DNA of 10,588 bases from an uncultured Chloroflexota bacterium (GCA_937942935.1 CALDGT010000303.1:1-10588), one strand, 5' to 3'. Numbered from the stretch's first letter, positions 1 to 6,621 are shown. Notes: generated by a model from the sequence alone, not told the origin. A program made the numbers and translations.

Positions 1-9
1 AGATGTGAT

Positions 10-615
10 ATGACATATTTGTTTCGATTGGTTTTATTGTCGGGTATATTGATATTAGGCATCACTATAGCTGTCATTTCTTCTGCAAATGAGCCAAAAC
101 CAGAAACTCCAGAAGATAATGCTTGTTATGAAGGCGGGGTGATGGAATATAAGTGCGATACCGACTGGGAATGGACTTGTGGCTGGTATTTGGCACGCTG
201 GATGAATGCTGGTGGCTGGCAAGGTAATTATATCATGCCAATGGATTGTGTTATTTTGAAGCTATTGCAACCGAGAGGAACTATTTATCCCTTAGCCTTT
301 CCAACACTAACACCGACCACCACACCAACCATTACAACAACCACTACACAGACAACCACACCAACTATTATATCTACAGCTATACAAACCAACACACCCA
401 CCAACACACCCACCAACACACCCACCAATACACCCACCGACACACCCACCGACACACCCACCAATACACCCACCAATACACCCACCGACACACCCACCAA
501 TACACCCACCGACACACCCACCAATACACCCACCGACACACCCACCAATACACCCATCAATACACCCACCAGTACGCCGACTGACACACCGACCTATACA
601 CCGACACCAGCATAA
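10..615 (+). CDS. Secreted or membrane-anchored protein with Thr-Pro repeat tail, function unknown
   Basis: 201 residues. Residues 6-24 form one strongly hydrophobic stretch (signal peptide or N-terminal anchor) ending near ISSANE, so the rest is probably outside the cytoplasm. No lipobox Cys follows it. Residues 30-90 hold a small domain with four Cys (39, 49, 57, 80) and many Trp residues (DTDWEW, CGWYLARW), which could form two disulfides; I do not recognise the family. Residues 100-128 are Thr-rich, and residues 129-200 are 18 tetrapeptides of the form TPTN, TPTD or close variants. Such stretches are common linkers or glycosylated stalks in secreted Chloroflexota proteins, but here nothing follows the stalk. 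Only nine bases lie upstream and they stay open in frame, so the start cannot be proved; the signal-like N-terminus favours this ATG. The other frames across the repeat are also open but are repeat artefacts. Confidence 0.75.
   Translation: MTYLFRLVLLSGILILGITIAVISSANEPKPETPEDNACYEGGVMEYKCDTDWEWTCGWYLARWMNAGGWQGNYIMPMDCVILKLLQPRGTIYPLAFPTLTPTTTPTITTTTTQTTTPTIISTAIQTNTPTNTPTNTPTNTPTDTPTDTPTNTPTNTPTDTPTNTPTDTPTNTPTDTPTNTPINTPTSTPTDTPTYTPTPA
394..609 (+). repeat. 12-bp in-frame tandem repeat encoding TPTN/TPTD units
   Basis: Eighteen consecutive 12-bp units, each of the type ACACCCACCAAC with AAT, AAC or GAC as the last codon. Units 1-13 are nearly identical at DNA level and alternate N and D. 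The last five are more diverged (TPIN, TPTS, TPTD, TPTY, TPTP). The graded divergence fits expansion by slippage or unequal exchange from within the array. A change of whole units keeps the frame and only alters stalk length. Confidence 0.9.
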
Positions 616-631
616 TAAGATGCACCCAATC

Positions 632-665
632 AAAGCTAATGGGATAATTTATGCCCAATGGCTTT
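632..665. other. Imperfect hairpin after the Thr-Pro protein gene
   Basis: AAAGCTAATGGG at 632-643 can pair with CCCAATGGCTTT at 654-665 (one G-U pair and one A-A mismatch) around a 10-base loop. It lies 17 bases past the stop codon. Only a three-base T run ends the stem and A residues follow, so it is a poor intrinsic terminator; it may protect the RNA 3' end or be a weak terminator. Confidence 0.3.
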
Positions 666-693
666 AAAAATGTCCGAAAATGATTCTCCCCTC

Positions 694-724
694 TTGACCC
701 TCACGTTACGTTATGGTTTATGCT
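694..724 (+). promoter_or_regulatory. MerR-type promoter with operator dyad in a 19-bp spacer
   Basis: TTGACC at 694-699 and TATGCT at 719-724 are separated by exactly 19 bp, the over-long spacing characteristic of promoters activated by MerR-family proteins. The spacer holds a dyad: ACCCTCACGT at 697-706 and ACGTTATGGT at 708-717, centred on T707, with 8 of 10 positions symmetric. The half-site ACC-T-ACGT resembles what I recall of the tipA and mta operators. It lies 30 bp upstream of the regulator's ATG, so autoregulation by DNA distortion is the natural reading. Confidence 0.8.
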
Positions 725-754
725 GTAAGATGAGTGTTGAGAGGGAATTTTTTT

Positions 755-1555
755 ATGTATACCGTCAAACAAATTGCAGAACTCGCCAATATCAGCATCC
801 GCACCCTGCATTATTATGATGAAATTGGGTTATTACACCCTGCCAAAGTGGGTACAAATGGGTATCGGTATTATGATGAAAATGCACTGTTGCGGTTGCA
901 ACAAATTTTGCTCTATAAAGAAATGGACATAGAGCTAAATCAGATAAAAGATATTCTGGATAACCCCGATTTTGATATGGCTCAGGCATTACATCAGCAC
1001 CGAAAAATACTCATGCACCGCGCCAATCGGTTAGCAGACCTCATCAGCACCGTAGAAAATACGATTGTTCATTTGGAGAAAGGTACACCCATGAGCCAGA
1101 AAAAATTGTTTCAGGGATTTAATGACGAAGAACAAAAAGAATATGAACGCGAAGCGCGTTTGCAATATGGTCCCGATAATGTTAATGAATCTATTCGGCG
1201 TTGGAAAAGTTATAGCGAAGCTCAGAAAAAAGCGATTATGGATGAAGGCAATGTCATTTATACCGACATCATCAAAGCGATTGAGGGTGGCACACCACCC
1301 GAAGCCGTTGGAGATTTGGTTGAGCGTTGGCATGAGCATTTGCGTTATTTTTATGAGCCAACCTACGATATTTTGCGTGGGTTAGGCGATTTATATACCA
1401 CCGACCCGCGCTTTATGGCGAATTTTCATGATATGCACCCCGAATTAGCGGAATATATGAAGTTGGCGATTAATCATTATGTGGATGAGTTGGAATATGC
1501 CGAAATTGAGAGATTATTGGCAGAAGATGAAACAAATAAACGGGGTAATGTGTGA
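755..1555 (+). CDS. MerR-family transcriptional regulator with TipAS ligand-binding domain
   Basis: 266 residues from ATG 755. An upstream in-frame ATG at 734 would add MLRGNFF but has no ribosome site and overlaps the promoter region, while GAGAGGGA at 739-746 sits 8 bases before 755. Residues 2-70 are a MerR winged-helix domain (YTVKQIAELANISIRTLHYY, then the GYRYYD wing). Residues 76-115 are the dimerising helix with a conserved EKGTPM end. Residues 140-255 match the TipAS fold (WKSYS, GGTPPEAVGDLVERWHEH, MHPELAEYM), which in TipAL and Mta binds thiopeptides and other drug-like ligands and induces an active promoter conformation. It stands alone, convergent with glnA, so its target besides itself is not visible. 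The adjacent 19-bp-spacer promoter indicates autoregulation. Family assignment is secure; the ligand is unknown. Confidence 0.93.
   Translation: MYTVKQIAELANISIRTLHYYDEIGLLHPAKVGTNGYRYYDENALLRLQQILLYKEMDIELNQIKDILDNPDFDMAQALHQHRKILMHRANRLADLISTVENTIVHLEKGTPMSQKKLFQGFNDEEQKEYEREARLQYGPDNVNESIRRWKSYSEAQKKAIMDEGNVIYTDIIKAIEGGTPPEAVGDLVERWHEHLRYFYEPTYDILRGLGDLYTTDPRFMANFHDMHPELAEYMKLAINHYVDELEYAEIERLLAEDETNKRGNV
1075..1093 (+). promoter_or_regulatory. Internal ribosome binding site and in-frame ATG (possible TipAS-only product)
   Basis: GGAGAAAGG at 1075-1083 is followed after 7 bases by ATG 1091, which is codon 113 of the regulator and in frame. It falls exactly at the end of the dimerisation helix, so initiation here would give a 154-residue protein consisting only of the ligand-binding domain. 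In Streptomyces tipA the same arrangement is known: TipAS is made from an internal start near codon 110. Whether it is used here is inference. Confidence 0.5.
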
Positions 1556-1571
1556 TAGGTGCATCTGTGTC

Positions 1572-1674
1572 ACGGTGGCACATACGCTTTGTCAAATGCG
1601 GTGGCATGTATGCTTTGCCGAATGCGGTGGCATGTATGCTTTGCCGAATGCGGTGGCACATACGCTTCGCTAGT
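1572..1674. repeat. 26-bp tandem repeat, four copies, last one partial
   Basis: Copies start at 1572, 1598, 1624 and 1650. Copies 2 and 3 are identical; copy 1 and the partial copy 4 carry CACATACGC where 2 and 3 have CATGTATGC. Each copy contains GGTGGCA followed by an ATACGC- or GTATGC-type segment, which is the left arm and loop start of the hairpin at 1652-1680. The array therefore looks like tandem duplication of the left half of that hairpin. Short open frames across it have no ribosome site and are not believed. Confidence 0.85.
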
Positions 1675-1732
1675 GCCACCCTACTAACATATTGGGATTG
1701 TAGGGCAGGACTAGCATCGCGTATGTCCTGCC
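1652..1732. repeat. Pair of inverted REP-like hairpins
   Basis: Hairpin 1: GGTGGCAC (1652-1659), 13-base loop, GTGCCACC (1673-1680), then CTAC (1681-1684). Hairpin 2: GTAG (1700-1703), GGCAGGAC (1704-1711), 13-base loop, GTCCTGCC (1725-1732). Read on the minus strand, hairpin 2 has the same plan as hairpin 1: 8-bp stem, loop of the form ATACGC-N3-GCTA, stem, CTAC. The two stems differ in sequence yet both pair perfectly. Hairpin 2 can extend by TGGGA (1693-1697) with TCCCA (1736-1740). This inverted pairing resembles the REPIN arrangement of REP sequences. It sits in the non-coding gap between two convergent genes. No REP-associated transposase is in the window. Confidence 0.7.
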
Positions 1733-1760
1733 GTGTCCCACCGATGTATCATCCCAAAAT

Positions 1761-1793
1761 CAAAAACGAGAGGGTTTGCCTCTCGTCTTTTTT
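1761..1793. terminator. Bidirectional intrinsic terminator between merR-type gene and glnA
   Basis: ACGAGAGG (1766-1773), 5-base loop, CCTCTCGT (1779-1786): a perfect 8-bp stem. On the plus strand it is followed by C and six T; on the minus strand the complement of the A run at 1762-1766 supplies five T. It lies 23 bases beyond the glnA stop codon and serves both convergent genes, though the plus-strand gene ends about 200 bases earlier. Confidence 0.85.
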
Positions 1794-1815
1794 ATCTGTA
1801 TGAACCCGATTCCGA

Positions 1816-3246
1816 CTAAATATCGAGATAGAGTTGGAATTCGTATGGGTGTGGGCGCATCGCAACGGGGTCTGCTTCTTCGCTACGTTTGTAATCAATG
1901 TAGCTATCAATGATGTCTTGGGTGAAAACACCACCTTCAAGCAAGAAGGCATGGTCTTTTTCGAGTTCAGACAAAATGGCGTGCAAACCACCTTCGGGAA
2001 CGGTCTTGGTCTTGATATTGGCTTCATAGAGGTTCATATCCATCGCTTCGCCCGGGTGAATCTTGTTTTTGATGCCGTCTAAACCAGCCAACAACATGGC
2101 GGGGAAGGCATAATAGGGGTTAGCAGATGGGTCTGGGAAGCGGACTTCCACACGTTTCGATTTTGGTGTGTTGTGATACATCGGGATACGGATGGCGGCA
2201 GAACGGTTACGGTTTGAATACACCAAATTCACGGGTGCTTCATAACCGGGTACCAAACGGCGGTAGCTGTTGGTGGTTGGGTTGGTAAATGCCATCAACG
2301 CATGAGCATGTTTAAGGATACCACCGATGTAATAGAGTGCCATTTCGCTGAGGCTGGCATATTTATCGCCATAGAAGAGGGGGACACCATCTTTCCACAG
2401 GCTTTGGTGGCAGTGCATACCCGACCCGTTATCTGCAAAGAGGGGTTTGGGCATGAAGGTTGCCAATAAGCCATGACGGGCGGCGACATTTTTCACGATG
2501 TGTTTGTACAATTGTACTTGGTCTGCCATTTTGAGCATCGTATCGAAGCGCATATCAATTTCGGCTTGACCACCACCACCGACTTCGTGATGGTGAACTT
2601 CAATGACAATACCCATTTTTTCCATCATTTCAACCATTTCGGCGCGGACATCATGTGTCTTGTCGAGTGGTGGAAGTGGGAAGTAACCTTCTTTAATACG
2701 GTTCAAATACACCATCGAGGCATCATTAGAACCGCTATTCCAGAAACCTTCGTGAGAGTCAATATAATAACGGCTCACATTGGGTCCGACTTCATAGCTC
2801 ACATTGCTAAAGATGAAAAATTCGGCTTCTGGTCCAAAATAAACAGTATCTGCCAAGCCCGTGGTTTTCAGATAGGCTTCGGCACGTTTGGTGATACCGC
2901 GTGGGTCACGTCCATAGGCTTCATGAGTGATAGGGTCGTAAACATCACACAAAAAGGCGATTGTCTTTTTGGCAAAGAATGGGTCAATAACTGTTGTTTC
3001 CAAATCCGCCTTCAGGATGAGGTCAGATTCATTGATGGCTTGGAAACCGCGCACGCTAGAACCATCAAAACCAAACCCAGCCTCAAAACTACCTTCATCC
3101 AAAATGCCGATAGGAGAGGTAAAGTGATGAATCACGCCTTTTAAGTCGGTGAAACGAATATCTACTTCTTCGACACCATTGGCTCTTGCCCAATCCAACA
3201 AGGCTTTGGGGGACTTACGCGCATCTGCAGGAGGAACAAACGACAT
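1816..3246 (-). CDS. glnA: Glutamine synthetase type I
   Basis: 476 residues, the usual size for a type I enzyme; it makes glutamine from glutamate, ammonia and ATP in the cytoplasm as a dodecamer. ATG 3246 is chosen because GGAG at 3258-3255 lies 8 bases before it and MSFVPP starts the conserved part; the 60-codon open extension upstream has no family similarity. Residues 15-100 are the beta-grasp domain (GFGFDGSSVRGFQ at 58-69). Catalytic-domain motifs are intact: FGPEAEFF 138-144, EVHHHEVGGGGQAEI 216-230, MPKPLFADNGSGMHCHQS 265-282, NPTTNSYRRLVPGYEAPV 322-339, KRVEVRFPDPSANPY 364-378. NLYE at 405-408 puts Tyr407 at the position of the adenylylated Tyr of the enterobacterial enzyme, so that control is possible, but no adenylyltransferase or PII gene is nearby. 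The gene is monocistronic here, convergent with the MerR-type regulator and divergent from the LysM gene. Confidence 0.97.
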   Translation of the reverse strand: MSFVPPADARKSPKALLDWARANGVEEVDIRFTDLKGVIHHFTSPIGILDEGSFEAGFGFDGSSVRGFQAINESDLILKADLETTVIDPFFAKKTIAFLCDVYDPITHEAYGRDPRGITKRAEAYLKTTGLADTVYFGPEAEFFIFSNVSYEVGPNVSRYYIDSHEGFWNSGSNDASMVYLNRIKEGYFPLPPLDKTHDVRAEMVEMMEKMGIVIEVHHHEVGGGGQAEIDMRFDTMLKMADQVQLYKHIVKNVAARHGLLATFMPKPLFADNGSGMHCHQSLWKDGVPLFYGDKYASLSEMALYYIGGILKHAHALMAFTNPTTNSYRRLVPGYEAPVNLVYSNRNRSAAIRIPMYHNTPKSKRVEVRFPDPSANPYYAFPAMLLAGLDGIKNKIHPGEAMDMNLYEANIKTKTVPEGGLHAILSELEKDHAFLLEGGVFTQDIIDSYIDYKRSEEADPVAMRPHPYEFQLYLDI

Positions 3247-3294
3247 ACTATCTACTCCATTCGCTTGAACAACATTGTTTATAGAACAGAATAC

Positions 3295-3321
3295 ATTATA
3301 GACAAGCGACAGAAAATTATA
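3295..3321 (-). promoter_or_regulatory. Candidate glnA promoter -10 elements
   Basis: On the minus strand there are two perfect TATAAT hexamers, at 3300-3295 and 3321-3316, the nearer one 48 bases upstream of the glnA ATG. Neither has a convincing -35 hexamer at 16-18 bp, so which is used cannot be told. I see no riboswitch or clear repressor dyad in the 288-base divergent gap. Confidence 0.4.
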
Positions 3322-3481
3322 GGGGAAAAAATAGCCCAAAATTGAAAATGTCTTTTGTGAAAAGTAACCAAAAAGTGATGGGGCAAGGGGTATCATTTGG
3401 GCAAAATGTCCATAATTCACAAGCACGAGACAAACAGATATAAGAACTTTGGGGGATTTATCGGCGGACTTTCGTAATTTA

Positions 3482-3490
3482 TGTTACACT
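3482..3490 (+). promoter_or_regulatory. Candidate extended -10 for the LysM-glycosidase gene
   Basis: TGTTACACT fits the extended -10 form TG-N-TACACT, 44 bases before the ATG at 3535. No good -35 is seen, which an extended -10 tolerates. The ribosome site AGAAAGG at 3518-3524 lies 10 bases before the start codon. Confidence 0.35.
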
Positions 3491-3534
3491 GTTAGCAGAA
3501 ATGGTTCTGTCTTTTTTAGAAAGGTATCGGTTGT

Positions 3535-4971
3535 ATGCGTAGACTACTCCCCGCCCTTTTGCTGTTGCTGGTGATGGTCGTCTTTACCAGCGTAAATGTG
3601 ACTTTGGCACAAGACCAAACACAAAACACAGGGCAAACTGTTCATGTGGTACAAGCAGGCGAAAATTTATACCGTATTTCGTTGCGGTATGGCGTTTCTA
3701 TGACTGCTATTCAGCAAGCCAACAATATCGCAAATCCCAATCTGATTTTTGTTGGACAACGACTCATCATCCCAACTGGTGGCACAACACCCCCAACCAA
3801 TCCGCCCACCAATCCCCCCCCCACTAACCCCACCACCTATACAGTCAAGCGGGGTGACACATTAGGCAGTATTGCCCGTCAATTTGGTACAACTGTACAA
3901 GCCCTTGCATCGGCAAATCGGATTGCAAATCCCAATCTCATTTATCCCGGTCAGGTATTAACAATTTCTGGTGGCACAACACCCCCAACTAATCCGCCCA
4001 CCAACCCACCAACCAATCCGCCGACTAATCCGCCTGTTTCGGGTGGCTTTGAACTCGGTGGGCATGTAGATGGATTCCGCTATCCAGACCAAATGCGTGG
4101 TGCAGGCATGACTTGGGTCAAAAAGCAACTGGTTTGGTCGCAAGGTCAACCCGCCAGCATCGCCCAATCCATGATTGACCAAGCACGGAGCATGGGATTC
4201 AAGATTTTGCTCGGCATTACAGGCGACCCCGCCCAACTGGGTGCAAATCGAACACAATATATTCAAGATTTCTCGACATTTTTGGCGGGTGTGGCGGCGT
4301 TGAATCCAGATGGCATCGAGATTTGGAATGAACCCAATATTGACCGTCAGTGGCCCGCAGGGCAAATTAGTGGTGCGGCATATACCGAAATGCTCCGCGC
4401 TGGGTATACCGCCATCAAAAATGCGAATCGCAATGTGTTGGTGATTAGTGCCGCCCCTGCCCCAACAGGCGCAGAAGGCGCATTCCCCGGACGTGTGGTG
4501 AATGATGACCGTTTCATCCGCGATATGGCGAATAATGGCGCGGCAAACTTTATGGATTGTGTTGGTGTGCATTATAACGAAGGCATTTTGCCCCCAACCG
4601 CCACCAGTGGCGACCCGCGTGGCAATAGCAGTCATTATTCGCGTTACTACCCAACAATGGTGAGTGTATACTCGACCACTTTCCCCGGTAAAGCCTTATG
4701 CTTCACTGAATTGGGCTACCTTACCCCACAAGGTTTGGGTCCGCTTCCTGCGGCATTCGCTTGGGCGGCAAATACCACCGTCACCAATCAAGCCGAATGG
4801 TTGGCAGGTGCGGTTCGCCAAGCGCGTTCTAGCAACCTCATTCGGTTGATGATTATTTGGAATGTAGATTTCACCCGCTACGACAGCGACCCCATGGCAG
4901 GGTATGCCATCATCCGTCCAGATAACACTTGCCCTGCGTGTAACACCATTCGCTCGGCAATGGGACTATAA
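3535..4971 (+). CDS. Secreted protein with two LysM domains and a glycoside-hydrolase-like domain
   Basis: 478 residues. A signal peptide spans residues 1-25 (basic MRR, Leu/Val-rich core, cleavage likely after TLA). Two LysM domains at 35-80 and 101-145 should bind peptidoglycan or related N-acetylglucosamine polymers. They are joined by Pro-Thr-Asn linkers (82-100 and 147-168). Residues 172-478 look like a (beta/alpha)8 glycosidase of clan A: IEIWNEPN at 261-268 supplies the usual Asn-Glu pair with Glu266 as candidate acid/base, and CFTELGY at 389-395 supplies Glu392 as candidate nucleophile at the expected later strand. HVDGFRYPDQMRGAGMTWVK at 177-196 is the first strand-helix unit. The nearest families would be GH39- or GH53-like, but I cannot fix family or substrate. 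The LysM modules imply an enzyme held in the wall. Transcribed alone, between a divergent glnA and a strong terminator. Confidence 0.88.
   Translation: MRRLLPALLLLLVMVVFTSVNVTLAQDQTQNTGQTVHVVQAGENLYRISLRYGVSMTAIQQANNIANPNLIFVGQRLIIPTGGTTPPTNPPTNPPPTNPTTYTVKRGDTLGSIARQFGTTVQALASANRIANPNLIYPGQVLTISGGTTPPTNPPTNPPTNPPTNPPVSGGFELGGHVDGFRYPDQMRGAGMTWVKKQLVWSQGQPASIAQSMIDQARSMGFKILLGITGDPAQLGANRTQYIQDFSTFLAGVAALNPDGIEIWNEPNIDRQWPAGQISGAAYTEMLRAGYTAIKNANRNVLVISAAPAPTGAEGAFPGRVVNDDRFIRDMANNGAANFMDCVGVHYNEGILPPTATSGDPRGNSSHYSRYYPTMVSVYSTTFPGKALCFTELGYLTPQGLGPLPAAFAWAANTTVTNQAEWLAGAVRQARSSNLIRLMIIWNVDFTRYDSDPMAGYAIIRPDNTCPACNTIRSAMGL
3778..4004 (+). repeat. 35-bp direct repeat marking a duplicated LysM-linker module
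   Basis: The segments 3778-3812 and 3970-4004, starting GGTGGCACAACACCCCCAAC, match at 34 of 35 positions and lie 192 bp apart. This spacing equals one LysM domain plus linker. CAAATCCCAATCT is also repeated within the two LysM domains. The linker DNA is far more alike than the domains, so the linker has been copied or homogenised more recently. A run of nine C at 3814-3822 sits in the first linker. Confidence 0.75.
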
Positions 4972-4995
4972 GTCTGCTATTGCATCAAGAGGCTA

Positions 4996-5037
4996 ACAAA
5001 AAGCACAGACCAATTATCTGTGCTTTTTGTTTTGTGA
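4996..5037 (+). terminator. Strong intrinsic terminator after the LysM-glycosidase gene
   Basis: ACAAAAAGCACAGA (4996-5009) and TCTGTGCTTTTTGT (5017-5030) pair perfectly over 14 bp around a 7-base loop, with the T run inside and after the stem. It begins 24 bases past the stop codon. The symmetric A/T ends mean it could also work on the minus strand, where there is no gene to serve. Confidence 0.9.
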
Positions 5038-5060
5038 TGAAAATCGGTTATGATGATAAT
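5032..5060 (+). promoter_or_regulatory. Candidate sigma70-type promoter of the histidine kinase
   Basis: TTGTGA at 5032-5037 and GATAAT at 5055-5060 are 17 bp apart. The pair begins immediately after the preceding terminator stem and ends 31 bases before the kinase ATG, where an isolated gene's promoter should be. Confidence 0.5.
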
Positions 5061-5091
5061 AGACATCAAAGTTATCCAATGAGTTGTCATC

Positions 5092-6621
5092 ATGCTCAGT
5101 TTTGCGATTTTAATTTTGCAATTGTGGTCATTCACGGGCATCGCGCTGTTACTTCATTATGCCACCCCACGCATTGGATTAGCGCCGATGTTTTTTTATC
5201 TGTCTGCTATTATTACCCTGTTAAATCCGGGAGAGTTATTAGCCCTTTTCATTGAACCATTTCCGGGTGTGGTTATCCGCACAGGAGCGCATGTCTTTGT
5301 CCCTGTGTTATTGGTCATGTTATTGGTGTTATATGTCGCCAATGGCACATCTTTGGCGCAATTGGTGTTATACGCCATGACTGGGGTGAATGCCCTCATT
5401 TTCATCGTATTGAGTTTTATCCTCATTTATATGCACCTATCTGATGTCACAATTCCAGTCACGGGCTTTGTAACGGTTAATCGGACACTAGATACCCGTT
5501 TTTTGCGTGGGTTAGTCGCATCTACGTTTGCCTTCTTTGGTGATACATTCATCATGATCATCTTTTATCAATGGACACGTAACCGATTTTCTAAAATCCC
5601 CTTGTGGTTAACTATCACCATGACGCTAATTTTGTCTTTATGGACAGATTCAATCCTTTATAATGTCTTCGCAAATTTAGGCACAGAACGGTTTCGGCTT
5701 TGGCTACCGGGTGATATATTGGCAAAAACATTAGCTGGGTTTGTTGTCGCCCCCTCTATTACCTACTATCTGACAGTCATCGCCCCAAAGTCACCGTCAT
5801 TTCAGGGGAACGAAAAACGCCCAACATTAGATGTGCTGATGGGAATGTTTGGGGGTGTAAAGAAAAGTCTCACAATTTTGCAAGAACAAATTCATGAGAA
5901 AGAATTGGCACTCACATCTGCCCGTGAGCGCGTTAAATTATTGCAAGATATGGTACGCGATGCTTCACATGACCTCAAATCGCCAGTAACATCCTTGCTC
6001 ATCAAAATTCATTTGTTAGAACGCGCCAAAGATGAGATTACGCGGGCGCGTTATTTAAATGAACTCAAAAATCAATCGCAACAACTCTCGTCTTTGATAG
6101 ATGATTTATTCACACTTGCCCGTTTAGATAGCAGTCGCATTGGCGATAAAAATCAGGTGAATATGATTCATATTGGTGAGCATGTGTATCGGATTTTTTA
6201 TCCGATTGCAGAAGAAAATCAGGTTCACTTAGAATTTACACATCCCGATAATCCTATTTTATATCATGGTATCCCCGATGAAATTGAACGTATCTTTCTC
6301 AACCTTGTGGGAAATGCCATTCGTTATACCCGCGAGGGAAAAGTGATTTTGGATGTGCATGAAGATGAAGAATCGGTCTTTATCACCGTCAAAGATACAG
6401 GAATCGGAATTCATGATGATGATTTGCCTCATATTTTTAATCGGTTCTTTCGGTCAAAAACTGCCAAAGAGCATGGGATTCATGGCACAGGCTTGGGTTT
6501 GCCCATCGTCAAGACAATTGTAGATTTGCATCATGGCGATATACATGTCGAGAGCATCGTTAACATTGGGACGACATTCACCATCAGTTTGCCAAAAAAA
6601 TCTGCCCCAAACCACAATTAA
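5092..6621 (+). CDS. Membrane sensor histidine kinase, orphan, vitamin-uptake-like sensor region
   Basis: 509 residues. Residues 1-230 form about seven hydrophobic segments (near 4-21, 33-54, 67-83, 88-114, 138-160, 168-194, 207-229) with short loops and no large external domain. Segments five to seven (FFGDTFIMIIFYQW, LWTDSILYNVF, GDILAKTLAGFVVAPSI) remind me of the VUT/YhhQ transporter fold and the VUPS sensor domain derived from it; this is recognition, not a search result. Residues 255-285 are a likely coiled coil. The DHp domain has H293 in ASHDLKSP. The ATPase domain has the N box (N404, N408), G1 DTGIGI at 435-440, F box IFNRFF and G2 GTGLGL at 465-470, so it should be active. There is no HAMP or PAS domain and no response regulator in the window. 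The ribosome site before ATG 5092 is weak. Confidence 0.92.
   Translation: MLSFAILILQLWSFTGIALLLHYATPRIGLAPMFFYLSAIITLLNPGELLALFIEPFPGVVIRTGAHVFVPVLLVMLLVLYVANGTSLAQLVLYAMTGVNALIFIVLSFILIYMHLSDVTIPVTGFVTVNRTLDTRFLRGLVASTFAFFGDTFIMIIFYQWTRNRFSKIPLWLTITMTLILSLWTDSILYNVFANLGTERFRLWLPGDILAKTLAGFVVAPSITYYLTVIAPKSPSFQGNEKRPTLDVLMGMFGGVKKSLTILQEQIHEKELALTSARERVKLLQDMVRDASHDLKSPVTSLLIKIHLLERAKDEITRARYLNELKNQSQQLSSLIDDLFTLARLDSSRIGDKNQVNMIHIGEHVYRIFYPIAEENQVHLEFTHPDNPILYHGIPDEIERIFLNLVGNAIRYTREGKVILDVHEDEESVFITVKDTGIGIHDDDLPHIFNRFFRSKTAKEHGIHGTGLGLPIVKTIVDLHHGDIHVESIVNIGTTFTISLPKKSAPNHN

Noticed and set aside
246..633. Open frames in other frames and on the minus strand across the Thr-Pro repeat (HTHQ- and GVLVGV-type translations)
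   Set aside because: A 12-bp repeat without stops is open in several frames; these products are pure repeat and lack starts with ribosome sites.
1572..1674. Possible CRISPR array
   Set aside because: The repeats abut with no unique spacers, and no cas gene is present.
1479..1803. Two overlapping small open frames over the repeat region after the MerR-type gene
   Set aside because: They translate the 26-bp array and hairpins, have no ribosome site, and overlap the end of the regulator gene.
2473..3144. 223-codon plus-strand open frame inside glnA
   Set aside because: It is antisense to strongly conserved glnA codons; its translation has no recognisable domain and follows glnA codon structure.
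3247..3426. 60-codon N-terminal extension of glnA
   Set aside because: It is AT-rich intergenic DNA containing the candidate promoters, has no family similarity, and a proper ribosome site exists at the internal start 3246.
4980..5255. 91-codon open frame from 4980
   Set aside because: It runs through the terminator hairpin and overlaps the kinase start in another frame; the composition looks random.
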